This document shows positions 53,710 through 62,384 of a DNA stretch of 64,000 nt, piece by piece. The DNA is taken from assembly GCF_001988955.1 (NCBI RefSeq), contig NZ_CP014263.1, forward strand, positions 5,436,501 through 5,500,500. Direction: 5' to 3'. A program made the translations under genes and the position numbers. Position 1 is the stretch's first letter, and each line of letters begins with the position of its first letter. Under the pieces are notes generated by a model. The model ran no database searches. It was not told the origin of the DNA and saw nothing but the letters and a program-made list of their open reading frames with translations. The stretch is from Spirosoma montaniterrae (GTDB taxonomy: Bacteria > Bacteroidota > Bacteroidia > Cytophagales > Spirosomataceae).

Positions 53710-54936
53710 TCAGTCGATTAAGTCGCAACTGCTACCCTCGTGTTGCGGGGTTTGGTAATAACCGCCAACAATTTCGGCGGGGTGCCGGAAGTGCGAACGC
53801 AGGTGCGGAATATGCTCCAGAAACAGAGCCTCGTGACCCAGCGCAATGTGGTTGAACAAGACCAGATGCTGGTGCAGTTGGCCCATGTCGCCCACGTGTG
53901 GCACCACCGGCACGTCAAACTTTTTGGCCAGCAAACTTACCGCCAGAAACTCGGCCACTCCACCCACGCGCACGGCATCGACCTGGCAAAAATCCATTGC
54001 CTGGGCTTGCAGGAAGTTCTTGAAAATGACTTTGTTGGGAATGTGTTCGCCCGTCGCGATTTTGAACGGAGCCACCGCCCGCGCCAGTTGTTGATGCCCC
54101 AGTACATCGTCGGGGTGGGTGGGTTCTTCGATCCAATACGGGTTTACGTCGGTCAGTTGGGCGCAGATTTGCCGGGCCTGCGGCACGTTCCATTGTTGAT
54201 TGGCATCGAGCATAAGCGTAGCCGCGTCGCCCGCCGTGGCCCGAATAAGGCCCGCCCGGCGAATATCACGGGCGGGGTCTTTGGAACCCACTTTCAGCTT
54301 CATCGCCGAAAAGCCGTTACTGATGGCCCGGCGCGTGTTTTCGACCACCTGCTCATCGGAATAGTTGAACCAGCCTACCGAGGTGTCATAGCCCCGGTAG
54401 CCGGTTTTCAGTACTTCGCTCCGGTCGGGGCGGGTAGATAGTTGGTTGGTCAGTAGGGTCAGCGCGTCGGCGTGGGTTAATTCGTCTTCGAGGTAACTGA
54501 GATCGAGGGTCGCCAGCAGTTGCTCGGGCGACAGATCGAGGAGGAGTTTCCAAAGCGGAACCTGCCGGGATTTGGCCCAAAGGTCGAAACAGGCGTTGGT
54601 GATGGCCGCCAGCGCGAGGTGAACCACGCCCTTGTGCGGCCCCAGCCAGCGGTAGGCAGGCTGATCGGTGATGCTCCGATAAACGGTCCCAAAATCGGCC
54701 ATCAGGTCTTCGATGGGCTTGCCCAGCAACGGGGCAGACAGGGCGTTGATAGCCTGACAAACCAGGTCATTGCCCGCGCCGAGTGTGAAAGCCAGCCCGG
54801 TGCCGGTGGTGGTTCCACCCGTGTGCAGGTGGCAAACGGCATAGGCGTACTGGATATTCTGGTGGATAGCATCGGAGCCAGCCCCGGCCCTGAGGTCGAA
54901 TCGGCGGTCGGCGGTTGTAATAGCGGTAATAGTCAT
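53710..54936 (-). CDS. L-fuconate dehydratase (enolase superfamily)
   Basis: A 408-residue member of the mandelate-racemase group of the enolase superfamily. It follows the fuconate dehydratase/ENOSF1 pattern closely: VPLWKLLLDLSPEQLLATLD, GYRGYDTSVGWFNYSDEQVV, AMKLKVGSKDPARDIRRAGL, LMLDANQQWNVPQARQICAQ, WIEEPTHPDDVLGHQQLARA, IATGEHIPNKVIFKNFLQAQ and VPVVPHVGDMG. The KLKVG base, the DAN, EEP and TGE metal ligands, and the final His are all present. It converts L-fuconate to 2-keto-3-deoxy-L-fuconate. Its ATG overlaps the stop of a decayed upstream relative. Confidence 0.92.
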   Translation of the reverse strand: MTITAITTADRRFDLRAGAGSDAIHQNIQYAYAVCHLHTGGTTTGTGLAFTLGAGNDLVCQAINALSAPLLGKPIEDLMADFGTVYRSITDQPAYRWLGPHKGVVHLALAAITNACFDLWAKSRQVPLWKLLLDLSPEQLLATLDLSYLEDELTHADALTLLTNQLSTRPDRSEVLKTGYRGYDTSVGWFNYSDEQVVENTRRAISNGFSAMKLKVGSKDPARDIRRAGLIRATAGDAATLMLDANQQWNVPQARQICAQLTDVNPYWIEEPTHPDDVLGHQQLARAVAPFKIATGEHIPNKVIFKNFLQAQAMDFCQVDAVRVGGVAEFLAVSLLAKKFDVPVVPHVGDMGQLHQHLVLFNHIALGHEALFLEHIPHLRSHFRHPAEIVGGYYQTPQHEGSSCDLID

Positions 54937-55547
54937 AATCGGGTTGTACGTAGGGCAATCGTATGATTTTCAATCCAGTTCCAATCAATATCTACCCCCA
55001 GCCCCGGCCCGGTCGGTACATGAACCAGTCCGGGCCACGTTTGGTCGGACCACGCTTAGTTGGTTGGGTCGATTTTTAGGGGCGTGTTGAGCAGATCAAG
55101 ATGAAAGATCGGGTGGTGTAATTCCAGAAATTGACAGTTGCGGTTCGGCGTCCCGATATTAGCTCCGGCAACGTGCAGGTTCGCTACATCCAACAGGGGG
55201 CTTCCGGCAGAATGAATTTCAAGAGTCAAGCCGCGTTTCCGCGCTACGTCAAAAGACCGATGAATGCCCGTAATACCGCTTTTATCAAAACATCGCCCCG
55301 GAGTATGGAGAGTTCAGTCTGGTCAGCGAAGGTTTCGAGTGCGGCCAACGGTAAGGTTTCCCCCGCCCGTGATTTCGCCTGCAACCCGCGACCAAGTCCC
55401 AAAATGACTCACTTTCACGAAGTAATGACCTGGTTCTTCGATGGAATTGGAAACAGTTCCTTCGTCAATTCAGCTAATACCATCGGGCGAAAGCTGCACC
55501 CGCATATCCAGGCGGGTATCGGTGCCTTCAACTTCTTTCACAATTAG
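54933..55547 (-). pseudogene. Decayed enolase-superfamily (mandelate racemase-like) gene
   Basis: The minus strand carries a broken dehydratase-like sequence. Recognisable pieces, in order, are KEVEGTDTRLDMRVQLSPDG, then NSIEEPGHYFVKVSHFGTWS, then GETLPLAALETFADQTEL (another frame), then FDVARKRGLTLEIHSAGSPL, DVANLHVAGANIGTPN, HHPIFHLDLLNTPLKI, an in-frame TAA, and VHVPTGPGLGVDIDWNWIEN. At least two frame changes and several stops separate them, and the N-terminal domain is missing. The final TGA (54933-54935) overlaps the ATG of the fuconate dehydratase gene, so the intact ancestor was translationally coupled to it. From 55548 to 55661 I see nothing. Confidence 0.75.
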
Positions 55548-55661
55548 AAAAAACAGGGCTTAGGAGGCCCAGCCGCACTTCATCGGGTGCGAGGTAAAAG
55601 GTCGTCTATCCAGATTCGGCGTTCGACTGCCGAGGCTTGAAATGGTTTTATTTTGTAGATC

Positions 55662-56303
55662 TTACTGCTTCTCGTCTTTACCTCCGTATTTCTTTTTGTC
55701 CGTATAGAACATGACCATCTCAAGCGCACGAAGTGGCGACACGATCTGTCCATTTAGCTTTTCCTGAATAGTACGGCAAATGACTTTTGCAAAGTCTTGT
55801 TCTGATAAATTATTCATTAATGCCTGATAATTGAGAAAGGTCTGAGTCTCTTTCATCTGGTAATGGTGTGGCATTGAATCTTGCTCCAATAAATACCTGA
55901 GAACCCGTCGGTCCCATATTGCGTATCTACTGGGGTTGATGAAATGAAGCAGTTTTGATGTACCTACTAATGAATTTTTTAGAAGTCCTTTCAAAACTTC
56001 GATTTGAGTATCTGAAAGTGTTCCACCTGAGTTTACTTCATTGAGACAGCGGACAGATTCATCAAAATCAGTAGAGGTGAATGAAAAAACTCTGGGCATC
56101 CAACCATATACAAAATGAATGCCTATTATAAGATGATGCTTATTTATAGGATTGACATTCTTGAAATAATTAACAAATTCAGGATAAGAAATCAGATACG
56201 AATCATGTTGGTCAAAACCTTTTTGCTTCAACTCTTGCCAGTCTTTCACTATGCGTTCCTGAATTCGCGCTTGATTAAAAAGTACTGTTTTCTCATTCTT
56301 CAT
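55662..56303 (-). CDS. AT-rich orphan gene, unknown function
   Basis: A 213-residue cytoplasmic protein, not recognised. It starts KNEKTVLFNQARIQERIVKD. The central segment GTSKLLHFINPSRYAIWDRR followed by VLRYLLEQD resembles the loop-helix seen in small helix-hairpin-helix (DNA glycosylase-like) proteins, but this is a weak resemblance. The coding sequence is much richer in A and T than the surrounding genes, which suggests recent transfer. It lies on the minus strand between the decayed dehydratase and bestrophin genes with no evident partner. Confidence 0.65.
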   Translation of the reverse strand: MKNEKTVLFNQARIQERIVKDWQELKQKGFDQHDSYLISYPEFVNYFKNVNPINKHHLIIGIHFVYGWMPRVFSFTSTDFDESVRCLNEVNSGGTLSDTQIEVLKGLLKNSLVGTSKLLHFINPSRYAIWDRRVLRYLLEQDSMPHHYQMKETQTFLNYQALMNNLSEQDFAKVICRTIQEKLNGQIVSPLRALEMVMFYTDKKKYGGKDEKQ

Positions 56304-56346
56304 TGATGCAAATTGTGAGAGTTAATGACTGATTTTAGTGTTTTTC

Positions 56347-56359
56347 GCCCCGTAGGGGC
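56347..56359. other. Short hairpin between bestrophin and orphan genes
   Basis: GCCCCGTAGGGGC is a 5-bp stem with a 3-nt loop, 18 bases beyond the bestrophin stop on the minus strand. It may help terminate, but no T-run follows in that direction. Confidence 0.4.
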
Positions 56360-56376
56360 ACACATAGTACATTTTT

Positions 56377-57303
56377 CTACAAAATATATTCTCCGTTCGC
56401 GGCTTCGATAGGGGAGGGAATTTGAGAAGACTTCAGCATTTGCAACACGTTGATTTCAACAGTACGCACAATAGAATCGAGCGGTACACAGGCCGGATTA
56501 CCATCAAACGGATTCATCAGGCTAAGTCCGTTCAAATGCGTTACGTGAAACACAAACCCGATCAGCCAGCCCAGTCCTATTGACCAGATACCGGCCTCTT
56601 CAACGATATCCATCGTCAACACAGCGATCATTATCCAGATAAAAATCCGTGTGAAGTACAAATAAGTTACCGGAAATACTGTGTTCTTAATTCGTTCGCA
56701 TTTGCCCATGCTATCGCAGAAGCGAACCAGCAACTCGTTGAGTGTTAGAAAAGTAAACCCGTCGATTTGGGAAGTGTCTCTCAATGTTTGCAAATCCTGC
56801 GATTGTAAATCCAGTAAAGCCGCCGGGATGTTGGTATAGTGGATGAGAGCTTTCTGATCGGCCTGATTTAAATAAGCCTGATAATCCTGACTGTTTGTGT
56901 TACGTAGCGTGCTTTTGAGCGCGTGCAGGAAACTCAGATTACGGCGTATCATTCGTAATGCCAGGTCTTCGGCGGGTATTTCCTGAACAGGCTGTGTAGC
57001 CGTCTGGGTAGCCTTTGTATAAGTCAGAATGTTCCGTGTCCAGGACCGGGAATCGTTTACCAATCCGCCCCAAACGGTACGGGCTTCCCACCAACGGCTA
57101 TATGCCTGATTATTGTTGAACCCAATAAAAAAAGCAAGTGCCGTACCGAACAATGCAGGTATAGACCCCGGAATATGGATGCTTCCCCGAACTACGTATG
57201 TCTCCACCAGATAAGCACCCGTGCATAACGCAATCATCCACAAATCAACTCGCCAGGTGATTCGGATTACCCGGCTGAGTCGCAGGTCAGGCTTAATCAA
57301 CAT
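56377..57303 (-). CDS. Bestrophin-family (UPF0187) anion channel
   Basis: A 308-residue membrane protein. The bacterial bestrophin signature is clear: FGTALAFFIGFNNNQAYSRW followed by WEARTVWGGLVNDSRSWTRN, and later FVHVTHLNGL-type sequence (GFVFHVTHLNGLSLMNPFDG). Four hydrophobic regions are seen, two near the N-terminus and two around residues 215-265. Bacterial homologues form pentameric ion channels in the inner membrane. The start is 15 bp after the amidohydrolase stop, so they may share a transcript. Confidence 0.9.
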   Translation of the reverse strand: MLIKPDLRLSRVIRITWRVDLWMIALCTGAYLVETYVVRGSIHIPGSIPALFGTALAFFIGFNNNQAYSRWWEARTVWGGLVNDSRSWTRNILTYTKATQTATQPVQEIPAEDLALRMIRRNLSFLHALKSTLRNTNSQDYQAYLNQADQKALIHYTNIPAALLDLQSQDLQTLRDTSQIDGFTFLTLNELLVRFCDSMGKCERIKNTVFPVTYLYFTRIFIWIMIAVLTMDIVEEAGIWSIGLGWLIGFVFHVTHLNGLSLMNPFDGNPACVPLDSIVRTVEINVLQMLKSSQIPSPIEAANGEYIL

Positions 57304-57317
57304 AAATTTTACTACTG

Positions 57318-58688
57318 TTAATTATCGGCTCTTTTATACAGTTTACCATCCTTCATTATGACTAAGAAGTTTTTTTCTGGCTTGGTAATCAGGTCCAGTT
57401 GGGCAAGTGGATCGCCGTTTATCAGTAACAAGTCGGCCAGAGCACCTTCTTCTACTACGCCCAACTTGCCTTCATAGGGGCTGCGCAAACCCGATAAAGC
57501 CAACAACTGTGCGTTGTCGTAAGTGACCATTTTCAGGATTTCGGCGGGTGTGAACCAGGGTTTTAGCTTTAAAATATATTCGTTCTGCTCCATATTGAGC
57601 CAGGGTTCAAACAGGAAATCGGTGCCCCAGGCCATTTTTACACCCAGTTTTTTGGCTAAAGGCCACAAACGCGCTTGTCCTTCGATAACGGGCTTCCGCT
57701 TTCGCAGGCGCAACGGGTCCATGTCGGGGGTTTCGGCCACTAAGTTTTGCGAACTCAGCCAGATGCCTTTAGCGGCCATCAGACGCAACGTTGCTTCGTC
57801 TAATAACTGCCCGTGTTCAATGCATTTCACCCCGGCTTCAATGGCTCTCCGAACGGCTCTGGTAGTGTAGGCGTGAACCGTTACGTAGGTACCCCAATCT
57901 TCGGCAGCTTCTACGGCGGCTCGCATTTCGTCTAAAGTGTACTGGGTTACATCAACCGGATCGTAAGCCGACGACGTGCCACCACCGGCCATTACCTTAA
58001 TTTGACTGGCACCTTTGCGTAGGTTTTCGCGCGTGGCTGTCAAGACCTCGTCGCGGCCATCGGCAATAAAGGTGGCTTCCATTTCTTCGGCCCGCGACCA
58101 CCGGCCAAAATATCGGCGCGAGCGTTCGTGCGGCATTCGCAAATCGCCATGTCCGGCGGTTTGGCTGATGGTGGCTCCCGAAGGCCAGATGCGCGGGCCA
58201 GTGAATTTGCCCCCGTCGACTCCTGCTTTTAAGCCGAACACAGGGCCACCCACGTCGCGTACCGACGTGAAGCCACGTAGCAGCATATTACGGGCCTGGA
58301 TGCCAGCAATGCTGTCAACGTCTTTTCCGGTCAGTTTGGGGTTCATAAGTTGTGCCATTGTCATGGCCCCAAACGTCAGGTGTACGTGTACGTCAATCAG
58401 GCCCGGCATCAGCGTAGCCCCCCGGCCTGAAATAACGGTCATCGACGTAACAGCGGGCAGAATAATCGGCGTTTTACTGATGCGGGCGATGCGGTTTCCC
58501 TCAACGAGTACGTGTACCGGCCCGCTCAGTCGGTCAGACTTCCCGTCGAAAATGCGGACGTTATCGAAGAGGACACGGGTTGGTTCCTGTTGTTGCTGGG
58601 CAAAACACACAACCGGCAGGAGAACGAGCATGCTTAAACGAGTAAGATGCTTCGGAATCAGTTTGTTTGTCACTAAGTGCCAATCCAT
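57318..58688 (-). CDS. Exported amidohydrolase-family metalloenzyme (imidazolonepropionase/prolidase-like)
   Basis: A 456-residue protein. ATG 58688 gives a signal peptide (LTRLSMLVLLPVVCFAQ). Metal ligands are in LMPGLIDVHVHLTFGAM (HxH), YVTVHAYTTRAVRRAIEAGV, KCIEHGQLLDEATL and MAWGTDFLFEPW (the distal Asp), with AGGGTSSAYDPVD between. It fits the subgroup of secreted amidohydrolases annotated as Xaa-Pro dipeptidase-like, acting on cyclic amides or dipeptides. A start ten codons earlier is possible but lengthens the n-region. The substrate is not known. Confidence 0.87.
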   Translation of the reverse strand: MDWHLVTNKLIPKHLTRLSMLVLLPVVCFAQQQQEPTRVLFDNVRIFDGKSDRLSGPVHVLVEGNRIARISKTPIILPAVTSMTVISGRGATLMPGLIDVHVHLTFGAMTMAQLMNPKLTGKDVDSIAGIQARNMLLRGFTSVRDVGGPVFGLKAGVDGGKFTGPRIWPSGATISQTAGHGDLRMPHERSRRYFGRWSRAEEMEATFIADGRDEVLTATRENLRKGASQIKVMAGGGTSSAYDPVDVTQYTLDEMRAAVEAAEDWGTYVTVHAYTTRAVRRAIEAGVKCIEHGQLLDEATLRLMAAKGIWLSSQNLVAETPDMDPLRLRKRKPVIEGQARLWPLAKKLGVKMAWGTDFLFEPWLNMEQNEYILKLKPWFTPAEILKMVTYDNAQLLALSGLRSPYEGKLGVVEEGALADLLLINGDPLAQLDLITKPEKNFLVIMKDGKLYKRADN

Positions 58689-58746
58689 AATAACGTTGTG
58701 TAAAATTGAGGAAGCCAATCCGATGTCAGGCTGTGTGTTGTTATCG

Positions 58747-59637
58747 TCAGTGCAAAGGCCGTTTCTTTACCACTCCCCCCTTCGCATCCCTTACATTGCT
58801 CATCACCACAAATGCATCCGGCTCTATCTTTTCGATCTCAGCATTGAGTTTCATTAGTTCGAGCTGGGTAACCACTGTGTAGAGTATATCTATTCCTTGC
58901 GTTTTCCCAGACTCATCAGGGCGTTTGCCGGTGTAGAGCGTAACGCCGTGTCCAAGTTGATTGCTAATCATTTGCCGTATTTCATCGCTGCGAGATGCTA
59001 CTATGGTTACGCCAACGTATTCTTCGATACCTTCGACAATGAAATTCAGCGTCTTTGATGCTGCAAGGTAGGTAATCATGGAGTACAGAGCGATTTCGAT
59101 GCCGAGCATAAAGGCAGCAACCGAAAAGATCAGGACGTTGATGACGATGATGACCGTTCCAATCGACGTACCGAACATCCGGCTTAGATAGATGGCCAGA
59201 ATCTCTGTTCCGTCAATGACGGCTCCGCCCCGCATGGATAGCCCTATGCCTACTCCAAGAAAAAACCCGCCGAAAATAGCTACCAGCAAGTTGTCCTGCG
59301 TAATGTCGGGAAACTCGACAACGGTCAGGCAAATAGCCAGGCCCGCAATGGCGAGAGACGCTTTCACGGCAAACTGTTTTCCGAGTATCTTATAACCGAG
59401 AGCTATGAATGGAATGTTTACGCAAATGAGCAGGTACGGCAGCGGAATATCTGTTAAGGCCGCAATCAGCAGCGATATTCCCGTGGCACCACCGTCGATA
59501 AAATCGTTGGTCAGCAAAAAACCCTCGAAGCCAAAAGCCGCCGAAAAAATACCCAGCACAATCAGACAAGCGTCTTTGATGTGCTGGCCGATTGACGGGC
59601 GTGTTTGGGTGGTAATGTCAGTATGTTCCTGAATCAT
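58747..59637 (-). CDS. YitT-family membrane protein with DUF2179 domain
   Basis: A 296-residue protein with five to six TM helices. The family start is seen as NDFIDGGATGISLLIAALTD followed by ICVNIPFIALGYKILGKQFA, then GGFFLGVGIGLSMRGGAVID and GTEILAIYLSRMFGTSIGTV. The C-terminal cytosolic DUF2179 domain includes HGVTLYTGKRPDESGKTQGI and AFVVMSNVRDAKGG. The function of the family is not established; transport is suspected. It is in line with, but 110 bp before, the amidohydrolase start. Confidence 0.9.
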   Translation of the reverse strand: MIQEHTDITTQTRPSIGQHIKDACLIVLGIFSAAFGFEGFLLTNDFIDGGATGISLLIAALTDIPLPYLLICVNIPFIALGYKILGKQFAVKASLAIAGLAICLTVVEFPDITQDNLLVAIFGGFFLGVGIGLSMRGGAVIDGTEILAIYLSRMFGTSIGTVIIVINVLIFSVAAFMLGIEIALYSMITYLAASKTLNFIVEGIEEYVGVTIVASRSDEIRQMISNQLGHGVTLYTGKRPDESGKTQGIDILYTVVTQLELMKLNAEIEKIEPDAFVVMSNVRDAKGGVVKKRPLH

Positions 59638-59670
59638 AAAGTGCGGCCCTGGGCCAGTATTCCCTGAAAA

Positions 59671-60735
59671 TTAATTTGACAGACCGAGGAACTTCAATGG
59701 CTTTGAGACCACGAAATTCTTCGAGGATTCGCCGTTATACGTTTCGTTTTTAGAAAGAGCTAACTTTCTGACAGCCGCTCCCTCCTTTAAATCCAGATTT
59801 TTAAAGTCAACCCAAACCACGTTTGGTGTTAAGACATTCTCGAAGTAGTAGACAAGGTTTTTGTGATCGGCTACTGTTCTCCACTGAGTATTGGAGATAT
59901 TGGGTTCGGTAGGAGAGGATATGCCGTAAGGTACTGAGCAGTTGCGGATTACGCTAAAAACACTGGCTACCGCTACCCGCGTATTATCAGTTTGGGGAAT
60001 GGCATTGATGTAATACGATGCCCGCACAAAACGGTCGGCGGCACGGTTGGTGCCTGGTAATCCAATAGTGCCCGGAATGTCTTTCCAGTACTGATTAATA
60101 GCCAACTGCTGATCGAAAATTGGGGAGTTGGTCATCACCGTATATGAGCGGTCGTGATGAATAACGAGTTTGCCGTTGATGTACTCTAAAATGGCATTGT
60201 CGCCTGTTGCATCTGATAGCGAGAGGTGCATGGTTGTGAACATATTGGTGCCCGGCACAAAATCGGAAAATACGTCAAACTCGCCTTTACGAAAATCCGC
60301 AACGGCTTCGGCTACTGTGGCAAAATTGTCTAAGGTGTATTGAAGCCAGAGCGATATAGCCAGTCCTTTCTTGTTTCCGTCTTTTTTGAACTCCGGATAT
60401 TTCGACTCCACTAACCAGAGGGTGTTGCCCACCAAGCCTTTTTCGTTCATTCCGTCGGAGGTGGCTACGTCGAACGAGCTGGTAGCCACGCTTCCATACT
60501 TTGACTTCCATTTTATGGACATAGGCCCAACTTCGCCGGTCCGTTCGATGCCCTTTGGAAAAGCCCACAAATCAGCCGGAATCTCACCTCGCCAGTCCAT
60601 CGAACGGGCGGTAATCACCGTGCCGTTTGGCCCCTGATAAACCACCCTCGTACAAGCCTTCGTATCCTGGTTCTGAACGAGGCATCCCAGCGTGAATGCC
60701 AACAGGAAACGTGAATAACTCAATAGATTTTTCAT
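59671..60735 (-). CDS. Choloylglycine/penicillin V acylase-type linear amide hydrolase (Ntn)
   Basis: A 354-residue exported Ntn hydrolase. The ATG at 60735 starts a signal region (FLLAFTLGCLVQNQDTKA), and cleavage leaves Cys28 as the N-terminal nucleophile (CTRVVYQGPNGTVITARSMD). Other conserved parts are WAFPKGIERTGE, SDGMNEKGLVGNTLWL, YTVMTNSPIFDQQLAINQYW and PGTNRAADRFVRASYYINAI, the usual Asp/Tyr/Asn/Arg positions of the family. It hydrolyses linear amides such as bile-salt conjugates, penicillin V or acyl-homoserine lactones. An environmental role such as signal quenching is possible but unproven. Confidence 0.9.
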   Translation of the reverse strand: MKNLLSYSRFLLAFTLGCLVQNQDTKACTRVVYQGPNGTVITARSMDWRGEIPADLWAFPKGIERTGEVGPMSIKWKSKYGSVATSSFDVATSDGMNEKGLVGNTLWLVESKYPEFKKDGNKKGLAISLWLQYTLDNFATVAEAVADFRKGEFDVFSDFVPGTNMFTTMHLSLSDATGDNAILEYINGKLVIHHDRSYTVMTNSPIFDQQLAINQYWKDIPGTIGLPGTNRAADRFVRASYYINAIPQTDNTRVAVASVFSVIRNCSVPYGISSPTEPNISNTQWRTVADHKNLVYYFENVLTPNVVWVDFKNLDLKEGAAVRKLALSKNETYNGESSKNFVVSKPLKFLGLSN

Positions 60736-60778
60736 GTTGATTTGTTGGTTAAAAAGTACTCTGTCTGTTTCACAGTTG

Positions 60779-61984
60779 CTAATCCACCTGGCGAATCCGT
60801 TTTCGGCGAATGTCGTTGGTGTCGTTGTGGAATGTATAGCCCATACCCCACTCGAAATAATCGGCGTTTCCTTTGTGGGCTTTGATAGTAAGGCCAACAA
60901 ACAGATGTTCGGTGGCGGCATAGCGAACGCCGACCCGCTCGTAATACCAGTTATTGTCGTCGTTGAGCGGATTGCGATTCAGGTAAAAGCCGAGGCCAAC
61001 CGGAATATAGATGCGTGGTCGGATCACCCATTCCCAACTGCCTACCACCGCCATGCTGAGCACGTCGCGCAGGGGCGGGTCTGTTACGTTTTGCCGCTCC
61101 CGATAGCCACCTGCGTACATGAAGTCCAGCCCAACCCCCATTCGATATTTATAGGAAAACTGCCGCAGCACGTTGACGCCTAACGTAGATTTGGTATAAT
61201 AGCCCGTTTCGCGGCTGTATTGCTTCTGCCCCACAGCCGCATTCACGTTGATGCGGTAGTGAGGCTGGTAGCGTGGCAACGGCTCGAACTGGCTGAAGTC
61301 GGGGCGTTGCTCATCGATCAGGTAATGAACCGACAACGCAGCAGGGAACATATTTATGCCATAATTGGGCAGGCGCGACGAACCATTGGAGAAGTGCTTG
61401 AAACCTGCCGACAAGCCCAGCAGAAACCGGCTGTTCAGGTGATACCGAGCCAGAAAGGCAATGTCGACGAAGCAATTTTGCGTAGAGCCTACCAATTCGT
61501 TGAGGGGATTGGCATCTTCGTCAAATGGCACGAAATCGTTGGCAATACCGAAACCACCCCGGTAGGCCCACGACCACCGTTGCCGGAAACGCGGATACGA
61601 AAACGGGATTTCGAACCACAAATAATAGGCGCGGGGAAAGCCAATGTCGAGATTACGGAAGTTAGAACTATATACCCCCACGCCGAATTTCGGGAACCGG
61701 TACAATCGGCTGTAGATGTCAGACTTGGGTATTTGCCAGCCTACCATCACTGAGTGTGCGCGGTAAGTCGACTGGTCGATGAGCTGGGCCGCTTCTGCCG
61801 TGCCGTTTCCCAGGATGGGGCCTCCTTCTTCGTAAAAAGTCAGGTAATGAAATGCTTTTTCCCGCCCATTGCGATTCAGCCGAAGCGTGTCGCTCTCCGG
61901 TACTGTTGGCTGGGCCTGGGTTAGTGTCCATGACAACGAACACACGCACAAAAGTAACAGAGGATGAATCAGATAACGGAGCAT
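60779..61984 (-). CDS. Outer-membrane acyloxyacyl hydrolase/PagL-like protein
   Basis: A 401-residue outer-membrane protein with a signal peptide (HPLLLLCVCSLSWTLTQAQ). It is rich in alternating beta strands and ends FEWGMGYTFHND with a charged tail. The motif LSAGFKHFSNGSSRLPNYGI followed by NMFPAALSVHY corresponds to the PagL lipid A 3-O-deacylase active region (His-Ser pair near HxSN..). It is longer than enterobacterial PagL, as in many Bacteroidota homologues. It may trim lipid A acyl chains in the outer membrane. It lies 43 bp upstream of the Ntn hydrolase gene, same strand. Confidence 0.8.
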   Translation of the reverse strand: MLRYLIHPLLLLCVCSLSWTLTQAQPTVPESDTLRLNRNGREKAFHYLTFYEEGGPILGNGTAEAAQLIDQSTYRAHSVMVGWQIPKSDIYSRLYRFPKFGVGVYSSNFRNLDIGFPRAYYLWFEIPFSYPRFRQRWSWAYRGGFGIANDFVPFDEDANPLNELVGSTQNCFVDIAFLARYHLNSRFLLGLSAGFKHFSNGSSRLPNYGINMFPAALSVHYLIDEQRPDFSQFEPLPRYQPHYRINVNAAVGQKQYSRETGYYTKSTLGVNVLRQFSYKYRMGVGLDFMYAGGYRERQNVTDPPLRDVLSMAVVGSWEWVIRPRIYIPVGLGFYLNRNPLNDDNNWYYERVGVRYAATEHLFVGLTIKAHKGNADYFEWGMGYTFHNDTNDIRRKRIRQVD

Positions 61985-62384
61985 GGTGGTAACTGAACGG
62001 TGCGCAATGTATCACAAGGGTTGATGAATTGATTGGCCCGCCCGTGTTTTGCTTGTCAAGATTTATAAATATTTACACACGATATGCTTCTCGCCTACAT
62101 TGATAATAAGGTTTTTTGGCGTTTCAAGTCGGCCAACTGCGAAATACGTGAATGGGATTGTATCGACGTTAATTCGGATGGTTAGTATACTATTAGTTTG
62201 GTACTGGGACGAACAGATAAATAACAACGATTTATTAACTTTGGTAAACCTAAAAGTCAGTATCTTGCCTGCACTATGGCTAAGTCGAAACGCTTTTACA
62301 TTATGGTCTGAACTACATTAATCCACGTCTATTGCCTCTCATTTTTCATTTATCCAGACTTATGGGTTAAGGACTATCACGACA
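61985..62384. other. 400-bp gap between divergent genes
   Basis: An AT-rich intergenic stretch between the PagL-like gene (minus) and the AraC-type regulator gene (plus). A short open frame at 62049-62321 has no recognisable protein character. TAACTTTG at 62236-62243 matches the -7 consensus TAnnTTTG but lacks a partner TTTG at proper distance. It probably holds both promoters; no RNA gene is seen. Confidence 0.4.

Noticed and set aside
62049..62321. 90-codon open frame in the gap before the AraC gene
   Set aside because: No ribosome-site or family evidence, odd composition, and the gap has the AT-rich look of a promoter region.
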